Shown piece after piece: positions 46,349-55,812 of a stretch of DNA of 64,000 bases (its first letter is position 1; each line of letters begins with the position of its first letter). The translations under genes and the position numbers were made by a program. Where the stretch lies: the NCBI RefSeq assembly GCF_031501865.1, contig NZ_JARRCW010000001.1, positions 3,431,001-3,495,000 of the forward strand, written 5' to 3'. The notes beneath the pieces were generated by a model that made no database searches, was not told where the DNA came from, and was given only the letters and a program-made list of their open reading frames with translations. The stretch is from Pseudovibrio sp. M1P-2-3 (lineage in GTDB: Bacteria; Pseudomonadota; Alphaproteobacteria; Rhizobiales; Stappiaceae).

Positions 46349-47032
46349 TTAGCCAAAAAGCTTATCAATGTCGGCTTGATCCGAGGATCCCATTAACGCA
46401 TCAATATCTCCTTGCGAGACACCTTCTCCAACATGCTGGGGACCGTGCAGAATAAGCTCGCGTGCGCGCTTTTCCTCCTCGGATTCTTCCACTTCATCAC
46501 TCGCATTTACTTCTTGACTCAATCGTAAATGTTCAATGAAAGTCGATACTCTCTCATCGATAAAGTTCAAAGTGCGTACAACACGGGAAATGCGCTGACC
46601 GGTAATATCTTGAAACGCACAAGCCTGAAAAATCTCCATAACCTGCGCATTTACAGTATCCACATAAGCTTCGCTCTCTTCAGGGTCAGCAGCCATAATA
46701 GCTTCTGCTGCCTCCATAATAGAGTTTGTCGCCTCCTCGGTAGCAGAAACAATTGCATCAAGCTCTCGGCCTGCCTCTGGAATACGATTGCTTTTCATTT
46801 CTGCGACGCGCAGCTTGGCAATCTCACTTTTCATGCGCGCAATTTCGGCACCGATAGCCATAAGCTCTTCGGTAAAATTAGGCTGCACTTGTATAACCGC
46901 GTCAGTCATAGACCCAGCCATCACTTCAGCCAGACGCATCACATCATTGAGTGTAATTTCTGTTGTACGAGTCTTGTTTTCCTCAAGAAACTCGATAACG
47001 CTTTTAACGTCCAAATTTTCAACAATCGCCAT
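46349..47032 (-). CDS. cheZ: CheZ-like protein phosphatase with two FliM-like C-terminal motifs
   Basis: CheZ dephosphorylates CheY-P and ends the motor-switching signal. About 227 residues from ATG 47032 (longer frames lack a site). A long helical hairpin spans about 20-170, with the catalytic pair D142 and Q146 in FQDITGQRI, aligned with D143/Q147 of E. coli CheZ. An acidic linker (177-188) follows. The tail has two tandem copies of the SQxDIDxLxG pattern (206-215 and 217-227); E. coli CheZ has one CheY-P-binding tail helix, and FliM begins with a similar sequence. A cheY-like gene lies 154 bases upstream on the same strand. Confidence 0.9.
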   Translation of the reverse strand: MAIVENLDVKSVIEFLEENKTRTTEITLNDVMRLAEVMAGSMTDAVIQVQPNFTEELMAIGAEIARMKSEIAKLRVAEMKSNRIPEAGRELDAIVSATEEATNSIMEAAEAIMAADPEESEAYVDTVNAQVMEIFQACAFQDITGQRISRVVRTLNFIDERVSTFIEHLRLSQEVNASDEVEESEEEKRARELILHGPQHVGEGVSQGDIDALMGSSDQADIDKLFG

Positions 47033-47186
47033 TTTGCATTCCATCAAGCGACTTTTTAGGTGAATACAGAGGTCTAGCACCCTTCTTGAAGACTAAATCC
47101 TCAAGACAGCCCCCTCCCCCTCAAAGCCTGTAGGGCACGGCTGTGCCCTAATTAAACTGTATACGATCCTCGATTGGGGGAGAGTT

Positions 47187-47570
47187 TTAACTCGCGAAAA
47201 CCGCCTCAATTTTCCCTTTTAGGGTTTGAGCGTTAAATGGCTTCACAATGTAATTGTTAACGCCAGCTTTTTTCGCTGCGATCACATTTTCAGTTTTTGA
47301 TTCAGCGGTCACCATGATGAACGGTGTTTTACAAAGCGCTGGTTCCTGGCGAACTTGTTTCAAAAGTTCATAGCCTGTCACAGGCTCCATGTTCCAATCC
47401 GAAATAACCAGCCCATAGCGGCGCTGCTTCATTTTTTCGAAGGCTTCTTGTCCATCTGCCGCATCATCGATATCGTTAAAGCCAAGTTGCTTCAACAAGT
47501 TACGAATGATTCGAATCATGGTCTTATAATCATCGACAACCAAAATAGGCATCTGAAGATCAACGGCCAT
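47187..47570 (-). CDS. CheY-like single-domain response regulator
   Basis: A 127-residue receiver domain from ATG 47570 (GGAG six bases upstream). The acidic pocket is D13/D14, the phosphoacceptor is D58 in ISDWN, and T88 and K110 (IVKPF) complete the active site. There is no output domain. The sequence is close to chemotaxis CheY proteins (DDYKTMIRIIRNLL, SDWNMEPVTGYELL). The nearby cheZ argues that this is a CheY acting on the flagellar motor, but no kinase or receptor gene lies in the window. Confidence 0.92.
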   Translation of the reverse strand: MAVDLQMPILVVDDYKTMIRIIRNLLKQLGFNDIDDAADGQEAFEKMKQRRYGLVISDWNMEPVTGYELLKQVRQEPALCKTPFIMVTAESKTENVIAAKKAGVNNYIVKPFNAQTLKGKIEAVFAS

Positions 47571-47698
47571 GTAATACTCCATACTTCCACTGGAGCCCAT
47601 ATTACAGAGCTCTTAAGGCAAAACGACTGGTCTTAAAGGGTGATAGAAACTCTCGTAAAGAGAATCAGTTGCAGCTCACCTGACCCCACACATATAGC

Positions 47699-47735
47699 AA
47701 AATTAACATCTATGATTGAATGTTAGGTTAATTTT
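47699..47735. promoter_or_regulatory. inverted repeat upstream of the cheY-like gene
   Basis: AAAATTAAC (47699-47707) and GTTAATTTT (47727-47735) are exact complements 19 bases apart. An alternative repeat, TAACAT...ATGTTA, is nested within. It lies about 130-165 bases upstream of the cheY-like start and 110 bases upstream of the divergent hydratase gene. Confidence 0.4.
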
Positions 47736-47845
47736 ACCAACTTTATCAGCTAGGCTAAGGGTTCAATTGTCTTTTACCCCATTTATTTGATAGATTGACA
47801 GTCCTAGAATTACAACTATTTGTCTCTAGTAAATAGGAATTGGGA

Positions 47846-48292
47846 ATGCTTACGCTACGCGCTTTATCATTTGAAGACCTAAAAGTGGGCATGGTGGAGG
47901 AGCTAAAAAAATCTGTTAGTTCCCAAGATATTGTCGGCTTTGCTGAAATATCGGGCGACAGAAACCCTATTCACCTCTCCGAGCATTTTGCTGCAAAAAC
48001 ACCCTTTAAAAGCCGTATAGCTCACGGCCTTTACACCGCTAGTCTGATCTCTGCAGTTTTGGGAACACGCCTGCCGGGTCCTGGCGCTATATATCTATCC
48101 CAAACTCTTAAATTTATGGCCCCAGTTTTTATTGGTGATGATGTTCTGGTTCGCGTCGAAGTCGGGGAGCTTATCCCAGAAAAATGCCGAGCCCTGCTTA
48201 AATGCACATGTTCTGTCGATGATAAAATCGTCCTTAAAGGCGAGGCTATTGTAAAAGTTCCAACACGTAGCGAGCTGGACGTCCCTGTTTAA
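47846..48292 (+). CDS. MaoC family (R)-specific enoyl-CoA hydratase-like protein
   Basis: About 148 residues from ATG 47846, with AGGA eight bases upstream. It has a single hot-dog domain with the hydratase 2 motif FAEISGDRNPIHLSEHFA (catalytic D and H) and IAHGLYTASLISAVLGTRLPGPG (cited in part). PhaJ/MaoC-type enzymes hydrate trans-2-enoyl-CoA to (R)-3-hydroxyacyl-CoA, feeding polyhydroxyalkanoate or fatty acid routes. No PHA synthase gene lies in the window, so its pathway is open. Confidence 0.9.
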   Translation: MLTLRALSFEDLKVGMVEELKKSVSSQDIVGFAEISGDRNPIHLSEHFAAKTPFKSRIAHGLYTASLISAVLGTRLPGPGAIYLSQTLKFMAPVFIGDDVLVRVEVGELIPEKCRALLKCTCSVDDKIVLKGEAIVKVPTRSELDVPV

Positions 48293-48414
48293 AACTTTGA
48301 TATCGGCTCACCCCACTGATTTACACTTTGCCACTTTGCAACAGATATGTTGTATAGACTTCGTCTTTTTACTCGGAGACAGCAGTCGGATCAGGAAACT
48401 GGAACACGTAGTTT

Positions 48415-49404
48415 ATGAATGAGAACCCAGCGCAGGCCAAACCTTTTACTGTTCTAACAGATCTTTCCGCGGTGCCAGAGCATCTGCGCGGAGGAGTTGT
48501 AGCCATAGGAAATTTTGATGGCGTACACCGAGGCCATAGAGCAGTTCTTGATCTCACCTTGCAAGAGGCGAAAAAGCAAGGTGTTCCAGCTCTGGCAATG
48601 ACATTCGAACCTCATCCTCGGACATTTTTCAAACCAGATGCACCTGTCTTTCGCTTAACACCCGCTCATGCAAAAGCCGAAATATTACAGGCAGCAGGCC
48701 TCGACGGTGTTATTCAAATTCCATTCAACAAAGACTTTGCTGGAATGTCCGCTGAAAGTTTTGTCGAAGACATCTTGGTTGACAAGCTTGGCATTACACA
48801 AAGCATCACTGGCTATGATTTTCATTTTGGAAGACAGCGAAAGGGAACACCAAAATTCCTCAAAGCTGCTGGAAAAGCCAACGACTTTCATGTGACAATT
48901 GTTGGCGCTGAAAAAGATGAGGGGCAAGACGTTATCTCCTCCAGCCGTATACGCACAGCTTTAGCCGATGGCGACATAGCGTTGGCAAACGGCTTGCTTG
49001 GTTACCGTTTCTTCGTGGAAGCTACTGTTCAGCACGGAGAAAAACGTGGACGTGACCTCGGCTACCCCACCGCAAATCTGAAACTGGCTGACAACTGTAT
49101 CTTGAAATACGGCATTTATGCTGTGAGAGTTATGGTGGATGGAAAACTCCAGGACGGCGTCGCCAGCTTTGGAAGCCGTCCAACATTCGACAATGGCGCC
49201 CCTCTTCTCGAAGTTCACCTCTTTAATTTTTCTGGGGACCTCTACGACAAAGAACTACAGGTTTTCATACTTGGCTTCATTCGCTCCGAATTAAAGTTCG
49301 ATAGTGTGGAAGCGCTTATTGCTCAAATGGATCAGGACAGCGCTGAATCGCGGGCAATTATTGCCTCTGTTCAGCCTCTTTCTGATCTGGACAGAGCTCT
49401 CTAG
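48415..49404 (+). CDS. ribF: bifunctional riboflavin kinase / FAD synthetase
   Basis: RibF makes FMN and then FAD from riboflavin. It has 329 residues. The N-terminal FAD-synthetase domain shows AIGNFDGVHRGHRAVL (about residues 28-43) and late ISSSRIRTAL; the C-terminal kinase domain shows GYPTANLKL and DGVASFGSRPTFD. The ribF-ileS-lspA order that follows is standard in alphaproteobacteria, although here a 384-base gap separates ribF from ileS. Confidence 0.96.
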   Translation: MNENPAQAKPFTVLTDLSAVPEHLRGGVVAIGNFDGVHRGHRAVLDLTLQEAKKQGVPALAMTFEPHPRTFFKPDAPVFRLTPAHAKAEILQAAGLDGVIQIPFNKDFAGMSAESFVEDILVDKLGITQSITGYDFHFGRQRKGTPKFLKAAGKANDFHVTIVGAEKDEGQDVISSSRIRTALADGDIALANGLLGYRFFVEATVQHGEKRGRDLGYPTANLKLADNCILKYGIYAVRVMVDGKLQDGVASFGSRPTFDNGAPLLEVHLFNFSGDLYDKELQVFILGFIRSELKFDSVEALIAQMDQDSAESRAIIASVQPLSDLDRAL

Positions 49405-49626
49405 GCATTCCACCCAAAAGAAAACACATCAGCTCCAGGCCCTTTAACCCGCAGGCATATAAATTTGCAGTTTATCATTCACTCCTCTTTATTCCCTGTG
49501 AAAGCGCTGCTAAAAGCATCTCCATGTTTTGTGTAGTGGACATTCCTTGCAGCTATTTGCACCAAAGCAGCTTGGCAGGGCACAAATCGCCAGTGACTTT
49601 TGGAAAAGTGGCAGCGCGAATTATTG

Positions 49627-49680
49627 GCCCGGCCTTCGGCTGAGGCGCCCTTTAGTGTGCGCCCCGAAGGACCGGGACCT
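49627..49680. ncRNA. long imperfect hairpin upstream of ileS, candidate structured RNA
   Basis: The left arm GGCCCGGCCTTCGG pairs with the right-arm sequence CCGAAGGACCGGGACC over 14 pairs with two bulged A. After a four-base bulge an inner stem GGCGC/GCGCC closes a ten-base loop. The whole runs over 54 bases and is GC-rich against AT-rich flanks. It ends 108 bases before the ileS start. It could be a leader structure, a terminator for ribF or a palindromic repeat. Confidence 0.45.
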
Positions 49681-49684
49681 TGCT

Positions 49685-49703
49685 TTAGCCCTTAAAGCTA
49701 AAA
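49685..49703. repeat. short inverted repeat next to the ileS leader hairpin
   Basis: TTTAGC and GCTAAA flank seven bases, four bases after the larger hairpin. It is small, and is listed because it adds to the structured stretch before ileS. Confidence 0.35.
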
Positions 49704-49788
49704 CCCTGTTTCATACGTGCTTTTTATACTCAAGCACTGCAATTCCTAGATTTACGGCAACATTGCCTCTGACTTACCGGATATAATT

Positions 49789-52722
49789 ATGACTGAGAGT
49801 GCGACCAGAGATTACTCCGAGACGCTCAATCTGCCAAAGACTGACTTTCCAATGCGGGCCGGCCTTCCTAAGAATGAGCCTAAAATCCTTGAGCGCTGGA
49901 AAGAGGAAAACCTTTTTAAACAGCTGCGGGAACAGGCTGCTGGTAAGCCAAAGTTTATCCTTCACGATGGCCCCCCCTATGCAAACGGTAATATCCATAT
50001 TGGTCATGCATTGAACAAAGTCCTGAAGGACATCATCAACCGCTCCATGCAGATGCAGGGCTACAATGCCCATTATGTGCCGGGTTGGGATTGTCATGGG
50101 CTGCCCATCGAATGGAAAATTGAAGAGCAGTACCGTAAAAAAGGCAAAAATAAAGACGCTGTTCCGGTCAATGAATTCCGCCGAGAGTGCCGTGACTTTG
50201 CAGGCAAGTGGATTGATGTTCAAAAAGAAGAATTCAAGCGTCTAGGCATTGAGGGTGATTGGAGCAATCCATACCTCACTATGAACTATGACAGTGAAGC
50301 GATCATTGCCAAAGAACTGATGAAGTTTGCCAGTTCTGGCCAGCTGTATCGCGGTTCCAAGCCAGTCATGTGGTCCATCGTTGAAAAAACCGCTCTTGCC
50401 GAAGCAGAAGTCGAATACGAAGATCACGAGTCCCACGCCATTTGGGTCAAGTTCCCTGTTCTCACAGGCGACGAAGCTCTTGTTGGCAAGAATGTCGTTA
50501 TCTGGACTACAACTCCTTGGACGATTCCCGCAAACCGTGCAATTTCGTTCTCTAATACCATTGGATATGGGCTCTATAAAGTTACACAGGCAGCTGACGA
50601 CAATTGGATAAAGGTTGGAGAAGAAATTATCCTGGCACACGCTCTGGCCGAGAGTGTCTTTAAATCAGCACGTGTTGATGCCTTTGAAAAGGTTGCTGAT
50701 GTCGATCCTTCCAAAATCGAATATTGCGCTCACCCATTCCGTGGCGCAGCCGAAGCAAATGGGTACTACGACTTCTTCGTTCCAATGCTTTCCGGTGAGC
50801 ATGTAACGGAGGATGCAGGTACAGGTTTTGTGCACACTGCCCCCGGTCACGGTGCAGAAGACTTCCAAATGTTTCTAGACAATCGTGAAGCCTTTAAAAA
50901 GGCCGGTACGGAACAAGTGCCTTTGACCGTTCAGGAAGACGGGGCTTACTACCCGCATGTGCCTTTGTTTGAAGGAAAATACATTCTGGACCGTAAAGGC
51001 AAAGACGGATCAACCAACAAAGCTGTTATAGAAAAGCTGAATGAAGTTGGTTCCCTTATTGCGCGGGCTAGAATCAAACACTCTTACCCGCACTCCTGGC
51101 GCTCCAAAGCTCCACTGATTTTCCGCAATACTCCGCAGTGGTTTGTCTACATGGATAAAGAGCTTTCCCAAGAAGCTCAAAAGGACACACTGCGCGGGCG
51201 AGCTCTCAAAGCAATTTCAGAAACCCGCTTTGTTCCCGCCTCCGGTCAGAACCGCATCAATAACATGATCGAATCACGTCCTGACTGGGTTCTTTCCCGC
51301 CAGCGTGCGTGGGGTGTGCCCATCTCCATTTTCGTCAATAAGGAAAGCGGAGAGGTATTGATTGACGACGCTGTCAACGACCGCATAGTTGAAGCTTTCA
51401 CCAATGAAGGGGCCGACGCGTGGTTTGAAGACGGTGCTACACAGCGTTTCCTAGGAGAAGCCTACAAGGCTGAAGACTTCGAGAAAGTTGATGACATTCT
51501 CGACGTATGGTTTGATTCAGGCACAACACACGCGTTTTGTCTGGAAACTCGCGAAGAACTGTCTCCCAAGCGTAAGGGTATCGGCGGAGATGATTACGTT
51601 CTTTACCTTGAAGGTACAGACCAACACCGCGGCTGGTTCCACTCTTCCCTTTTGGAGAGTTGTGGCACGCGTGGCCACGCCCCATACGATGCTGTTGTAA
51701 CCCATGGCTTTACCATGGACGAGCATGGCCGCAAGATGTCAAAGTCTCTGGGCAACACCGTAGCTCCGCAAGATATCATCAAGCAGTATGGTGCGGATAT
51801 TCTACGCCTATGGGTTGGGTCCGTTGATTACCTTGACGACCAGCGCATTGGGCCAGAAATTATCAAGACTAACGTAGATGCGTATCGCAAACTGCGTAAT
51901 ACTTTGCGCTTCATGCTTGGAGCTCTGGGCCATTACAAAGGTGAAGAGATTGCTCTTGAAGACATGCCTGAGCTGGAACAGCTCATGCTGCATCGCCTGT
52001 CAGAGCTGGATGAAGTTGTTCGTGCAGCTTACAGCTCATTCGACTTCAGGAAAATCTTCTCCACCTTGTTCAACTTCATGACCGTTGAGCTGTCGGCTTT
52101 CTACTTCGATGTAAGAAAAGACGCTCTTTACTGTGACCCTCAGTCTTCTGTGAAACGTAAAGCAAGCCTTTATGTGATTGACCAGCTGTTCCGTCATTTG
52201 GTCACATGGCTCGCCCCTATCCTGCCATTCTCATCTGAAGAGTGCTGGACATATCGCAATGGCAAGGATAGCCAGTCCGTTCATCTGGAACAGTTTGCTG
52301 TTATTCCTGAAAACTGGAAAAACAATGAGCTTGCCCAGAAGTGGGAAAAAATTCGCAGTGTTCGCCGCGTCATCACAGGCGCTTTGGAAATCGAACGCCG
52401 GGAAAAGCGAATTGGTTCCTCTTTGGAAGCACATCCAACCGTGTATATCACCAATCAGGACTTGCTGGGTGCTCTTGAAGGGTTGGATTTGGCGGAAATT
52501 GCCATCACCAGCCAGATTGCAATTAGTACAGAAGCATCCCCTAATGGTGCCTTTACTCTGGATGAGATTGAAGGCGTGGGCGTCATTCCTGCCCTTGCAG
52601 AAGGGCAAAAGTGCGCACGCTCATGGAAGATTCTCCCTGAGGTTGGTAGTGATCCAGAATATCCGGATATTACTTTGCGTGATGCAGCAGCAATGCGGGA
52701 ACTGGAAAGCGCAGCAAAATAG
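49789..52722 (+). CDS. ileS: isoleucyl-tRNA synthetase
   Basis: Charges tRNA-Ile with isoleucine and edits misactivated valine. It has 977 residues. The class I signatures are HIGH at residues 70-73 ([15 protein letters not shown]) and KMSKS near residue 648 ([11 protein letters not shown]). The editing domain includes [15 protein letters not shown]. The C-terminal part has [13 protein letters not shown], a reduced form of the zinc region seen in other alphaproteobacteria. lspA follows after 41 bases. Confidence 0.98.
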   Translation: MTESATRDYSETLNLPKTDFPMRAGLPKNEPKILERWKEENLFKQLREQAAGKPKFILHDGPPYANGNIHIGHALNKVLKDIINRSMQMQGYNAHYVPGWDCHGLPIEWKIEEQYRKKGKNKDAVPVNEFRRECRDFAGKWIDVQKEEFKRLGIEGDWSNPYLTMNYDSEAIIAKELMKFASSGQLYRGSKPVMWSIVEKTALAEAEVEYEDHESHAIWVKFPVLTGDEALVGKNVVIWTTTPWTIPANRAISFSNTIGYGLYKVTQAADDNWIKVGEEIILAHALAESVFKSARVDAFEKVADVDPSKIEYCAHPFRGAAEANGYYDFFVPMLSGEHVTEDAGTGFVHTAPGHGAEDFQMFLDNREAFKKAGTEQVPLTVQEDGAYYPHVPLFEGKYILDRKGKDGSTNKAVIEKLNEVGSLIARARIKHSYPHSWRSKAPLIFRNTPQWFVYMDKELSQEAQKDTLRGRALKAISETRFVPASGQNRINNMIESRPDWVLSRQRAWGVPISIFVNKESGEVLIDDAVNDRIVEAFTNEGADAWFEDGATQRFLGEAYKAEDFEKVDDILDVWFDSGTTHAFCLETREELSPKRKGIGGDDYVLYLEGTDQHRGWFHSSLLESCGTRGHAPYDAVVTHGFTMDEHGRKMSKSLGNTVAPQDIIKQYGADILRLWVGSVDYLDDQRIGPEIIKTNVDAYRKLRNTLRFMLGALGHYKGEEIALEDMPELEQLMLHRLSELDEVVRAAYSSFDFRKIFSTLFNFMTVELSAFYFDVRKDALYCDPQSSVKRKASLYVIDQLFRHLVTWLAPILPFSSEECWTYRNGKDSQSVHLEQFAVIPENWKNNELAQKWEKIRSVRRVITGALEIERREKRIGSSLEAHPTVYITNQDLLGALEGLDLAEIAITSQIAISTEASPNGAFTLDEIEGVGVIPALAEGQKCARSWKILPEVGSDPEYPDITLRDAAAMRELESAAK

Positions 52723-52763
52723 CTGCGCACTTTCCCACTATTCTGTGCAACAAAGGGAACAGA

Positions 52764-53264
52764 ATGAAAAGCCAATGGACTTGGGGGCGTTATAGCCCCC
52801 TTATTGCACTCATCGCCACTATCGGTGCAGCGTTAGACCAGCTGGCGAAGATCTGGGTAGTCCATATCTATGATATGGCAAACAATGTCTTCATTTCCGT
52901 GCTGCCAGTATTGGATATTGTTCTGGTCTGGAATCGCGGTGTTTCCTACGGACTTTTCCAGCAAGATCACCCAATTGGACGATGGGCCCTCGCAGTTTTC
53001 ACCGTTCTGGCTGCAATTGCCATCTGGGTTTGGGGTGTACGAAGCTCCAGCAAACCTTTATCCATATATCTTGGACTAATACTCGCTGGGGCTATCGGAA
53101 ACGGTATTGATCGTATCTACTACGGGCAAGTGGTGGATTATCTATATTTCCACGTGAACAGCTTTTCATGGTATGTTTTCAACCTTGCCGACGTTTGGAT
53201 CGTTCTTGGCGCAGCCGGTCTGTTCTGGGACAGTTTATTTTCAAAGAAAAAGAAGAAAACTTAA
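52764..53264 (+). CDS. lspA: lipoprotein signal peptidase (signal peptidase II)
   Basis: LspA cleaves the signal peptide of diacylglyceryl-modified prolipoproteins in the inner membrane. It has 166 residues and four membrane segments. The aspartic dyad is D125 in VVDYLYF and D143 in FNLADVWI; WNRGVSYGLFQ and GNGIDRIYYG are typical. The next gene encodes a lipoprotein, a likely substrate. The C-terminal tail is lysine-rich, as expected for a cytoplasmic end. Confidence 0.96.
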   Translation: MKSQWTWGRYSPLIALIATIGAALDQLAKIWVVHIYDMANNVFISVLPVLDIVLVWNRGVSYGLFQQDHPIGRWALAVFTVLAAIAIWVWGVRSSSKPLSIYLGLILAGAIGNGIDRIYYGQVVDYLYFHVNSFSWYVFNLADVWIVLGAAGLFWDSLFSKKKKKT

Positions 53265-53462
53265 CCTTATTGCTGCCTCAAACGTCAGTATGTAGGGGAT
53301 TGGGAACTTTTCTAAACACGATTTTGCCAATTGGTGCCTAGTGGTGCTGCGAATCCCAAGGTATGCTAACCAAAACAGTGTTACTTAATTCTAAGGCAAG
53401 CTATAAGGTTATTCGTTAAGTGCTGTGCCTCTGCTGCAATTTGCAAAACAAGGAAGTTTAAA

Positions 53463-54224
53463 GTGCGTAGTCGGATTGGAACTCTTTTGCTGAAAACATC
53501 AGCTGCAACAACACTCTGCCTTGCTGTAGCAGGATGTGTAAGCGGAACTGATGGTTTTTCGGATGGTACCGAGAAAACAAAAGCAGAAGGAGACCTGATC
53601 GGCTCTGTTCTGACAGTTATTGGCGCTAAAGCCTCCAAAGGCGAGCCTATTAGCTACACCGAACGTGCTCCACTGGTTATGCCATCTGATAGAAAACGCT
53701 TACCAACTCCCGATGAGCGCGCTGTTGCTGACCTTGCTGCCAACTGGCCCAAGGACACACGCGATCAGGAAATGGCAGAACTGCGTGAGTTCTTTAAAAC
53801 AGAAGACGGCAAGCCTCTTACAGCGGCTCAAATGGCCGCAGCACATGAGCTGACAAAGAACCTTCCTAAGCAGCAGAGAAACCGGATCCGCGAGCTTCAA
53901 GATGAGCGCATCATGGACGGCAAACCGCTGACACCACGCGAACTCCAGCAAATGAGCCGCGACTTCAAAGCAGCAAAAGCCAAAATTGCTGATGACAAAA
54001 CGGCATTGTGTGAGCTGACCTCCGATAACGAGGTAGATCTGGCAACTTGTAAGTTGGAGCGCCGCTACCTGACACAGCCTCCACAGGCCTACAACATTCC
54101 AGCAGCCGGATATACTGTGAGCGTTTCTCCAGAAGACGACGAGGAAGAGTTCAAGAAAAAACGGAACACCGCTGCAGTTGACGATGGTGCACGGATTGAT
54201 CTTGAAACAGGCATCCCCCGTTAA
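53463..54224 (+). CDS. putative lipoprotein of unknown function
   Basis: A 253-residue protein from GTG 53463 (AGGAAG seven bases upstream). The signal peptide ends in the lipobox LAVAGC with C25 as the lipidation site. The mature part begins with a low-complexity linker and then has helical, charged sequence (REFFKTEDGKPLTAAQMAA, RELQDERIMDGKPLTPRELQ), in which two related GKPLT segments suggest an internal repeat. The tail is acidic then basic. Similar proteins follow lspA in other Hyphomicrobiales, but I know no function. A strong terminator ends the transcript. Confidence 0.8.
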   Translation: MRSRIGTLLLKTSAATTLCLAVAGCVSGTDGFSDGTEKTKAEGDLIGSVLTVIGAKASKGEPISYTERAPLVMPSDRKRLPTPDERAVADLAANWPKDTRDQEMAELREFFKTEDGKPLTAAQMAAAHELTKNLPKQQRNRIRELQDERIMDGKPLTPRELQQMSRDFKAAKAKIADDKTALCELTSDNEVDLATCKLERRYLTQPPQAYNIPAAGYTVSVSPEDDEEEFKKKRNTAAVDDGARIDLETGIPR

Positions 54225-54268
54225 ACCTTGGGAACTGTTATTTAAAAGTTAGAAGGCTCAAGAATACC

Positions 54269-54294
54269 AAGCGCGGCACCTACCGCGCTTTTTT
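54269..54294 (+). terminator. intrinsic terminator after the lipoprotein gene
   Basis: AAGCGCGG and CCGCGCTT form a perfect eight-pair stem with a six-base loop, followed by TTTT and more T-rich sequence. It separates the ileS-lspA-lipoprotein unit from the M16 pair. Confidence 0.9.
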
Positions 54295-54387
54295 CATTTC
54301 TACTTCACTATGTGACAAATAATTCATAGTGATCTCATCATTTGATGCCATATAGATAAAGCCCACCTCAACAAAGGATAGTACCGC

Positions 54388-55812
54388 GTGCGAGCAGCAT
54401 CTCTTGTAAAAGCTTTGGCATTGGGCCTTTTTCTCAGCTCCCCCGCCTTTGCACTGGAAAAGCCCCCTAGCCCTTCAGAAAATAAGGCTTTCAAACAAAT
54501 CCAGATTGGTGGAGAGGTTGAAACGAAAACTCTGGACAACGGCATGCAGGTGGTGGTGATTCCCGACCACAGATCCCCTGTGGTTACCCACATGGTCTGG
54601 TATAAAGTGGGCGCTGCGGATGAAAAGCCCGGAAAGTCCGGAATAGCCCATTTTCTTGAACACCTTATGTTCAAAGGCACCACAAATACACCAGAAGGAG
54701 AGTTCTCCCAAAAGGTATCTCAGGTTGGCGGTCAGGAAAACGCTTTCACATCCTCAGACTATACAGCCTACTATCAGCAGGTTGCCAAAGAACACCTCCC
54801 AATGGTTATGCGCTATGAAGCCGACCGAATGGAAAACCTTGTTCTAACAGACAAGCAAGTTCTTCCTGAACGTGATGTGGTGCTTGAAGAACGTGCCATG
54901 CGCATTGACAACAGCGCGGCCGCTCAATTGGCCGAAACCTTTAACCAGATGATATTCACAAATCACCCCTATGGTACGCCTGTTGTCGGCTGGGAGGGCG
55001 AGATTGCGAACCTCAACAAAGAGGACGCCATCGAGTTTTACAATACCTACTATACACCCAATAATGCTGTACTGGTGGTTGCCGGTGATGTGACGATGGA
55101 TGAGGTGGCCCCGCTTGCCAAAGCCACCTATGGAAAACTGGAACGCCGCGCTGAGCCAGGGGAACGTATTCGTCCGGAAATCCAAAATGTTCGGGGTGAG
55201 CGGGAAGTTACTCTCCTTGATCAGCGGGTCGCGCAACCCTCCCTACAGATGGGCTGGGTTGTTCCCAGTTACACGACTGCCGATAACCGTGAAGCAGAAG
55301 CTCTAGACATTTTCGCAGACATTCTTGGTGGCGGCACAAACTCGCGCCTGTACAAGCGGTTGGTTGTTGAAGAGAAACTGGCAACAAGCGCAGGCAGTTG
55401 GTACAACTCAACTGCGGTTGACGACAGCCAGCTCAAGGTTTTTGCCACGCCTGCAGATTCAATAGAACTGAGTACTATCGAGAACAAGTTAGAGGCTGCA
55501 ATTGCAGATATTGCACAAAACGGCGTAACCAATGAAGAAGTCGAGCGTTCCAAACGCTCAATGCTCGCCTCTGCCATATACGCTCAAGACAAGCAGAGCG
55601 CACTTGCCCGCTTGTTTGGTGCAACCCTGACCACTGGTGGGACGGTAGAGGATGTTCAAAGCTGGCCCGAAAATATTATGAGTGTTACTCCCAAAATGGT
55701 GCAGAGTGTAGCTCAAAAGTACATTCAAGCCCCCGCAGCGAAAGGCTATTTGCTGCCTGCCCCAGCCCCTCAAAAAACCTCGAAGGCCAAACAGGAAGGA
55801 AATAACAGCTAA
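54388..55812 (+). CDS. periplasmic M16 zinc peptidase, catalytic member of a pair
   Basis: A 474-residue protein from a GTG start (MRAASLVKAL), with a signal peptide ending near residue 22 (PAFA-LE). The inverted zinc motif HFLEH is at 88-92 and the distal ligand is E168 in VVLEERAM, 76 residues later, so it should be active. GGGTNSRLYKRLVVEEKLA is the late M16 segment. It is coupled to the next gene by TAATG. Such catalytic/non-catalytic pairs form heterodimers in other bacteria; the periplasmic substrate is unknown. Confidence 0.94.
   Translation: MRAASLVKALALGLFLSSPAFALEKPPSPSENKAFKQIQIGGEVETKTLDNGMQVVVIPDHRSPVVTHMVWYKVGAADEKPGKSGIAHFLEHLMFKGTTNTPEGEFSQKVSQVGGQENAFTSSDYTAYYQQVAKEHLPMVMRYEADRMENLVLTDKQVLPERDVVLEERAMRIDNSAAAQLAETFNQMIFTNHPYGTPVVGWEGEIANLNKEDAIEFYNTYYTPNNAVLVVAGDVTMDEVAPLAKATYGKLERRAEPGERIRPEIQNVRGEREVTLLDQRVAQPSLQMGWVVPSYTTADNREAEALDIFADILGGGTNSRLYKRLVVEEKLATSAGSWYNSTAVDDSQLKVFATPADSIELSTIENKLEAAIADIAQNGVTNEEVERSKRSMLASAIYAQDKQSALARLFGATLTTGGTVEDVQSWPENIMSVTPKMVQSVAQKYIQAPAAKGYLLPAPAPQKTSKAKQEGNNS

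Larger units (their letters stand above)
49405..49788 (+). other. 384-base gap between ribF and ileS with structured elements
   Basis: No convincing gene; an 85-codon open frame at 49529-49786 lacks any protein-like feature. The stretch holds a long imperfect hairpin (49627-49680) and a smaller one (49685-49703). I see no T-box: ileS is not normally T-box-regulated in this class. Confidence 0.5.

Noticed and set aside
49529-49786. An 85-codon plus-strand frame before ileS
   Set aside because: It covers the long hairpin and ends just before ileS without any ribosome site or domain-like sequence; the structured-RNA reading fits better.
49405-49788. T-box or other known riboswitch in front of ileS
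   Set aside because: No specifier loop or T-box antiterminator sequence is visible, and the hairpin seen does not resemble one.
52178-52795. A 205-codon plus-strand frame overlapping the end of ileS and the start of lspA
   Set aside because: Out of frame with two certain genes; the translation is a shadow with no recognisable domain.
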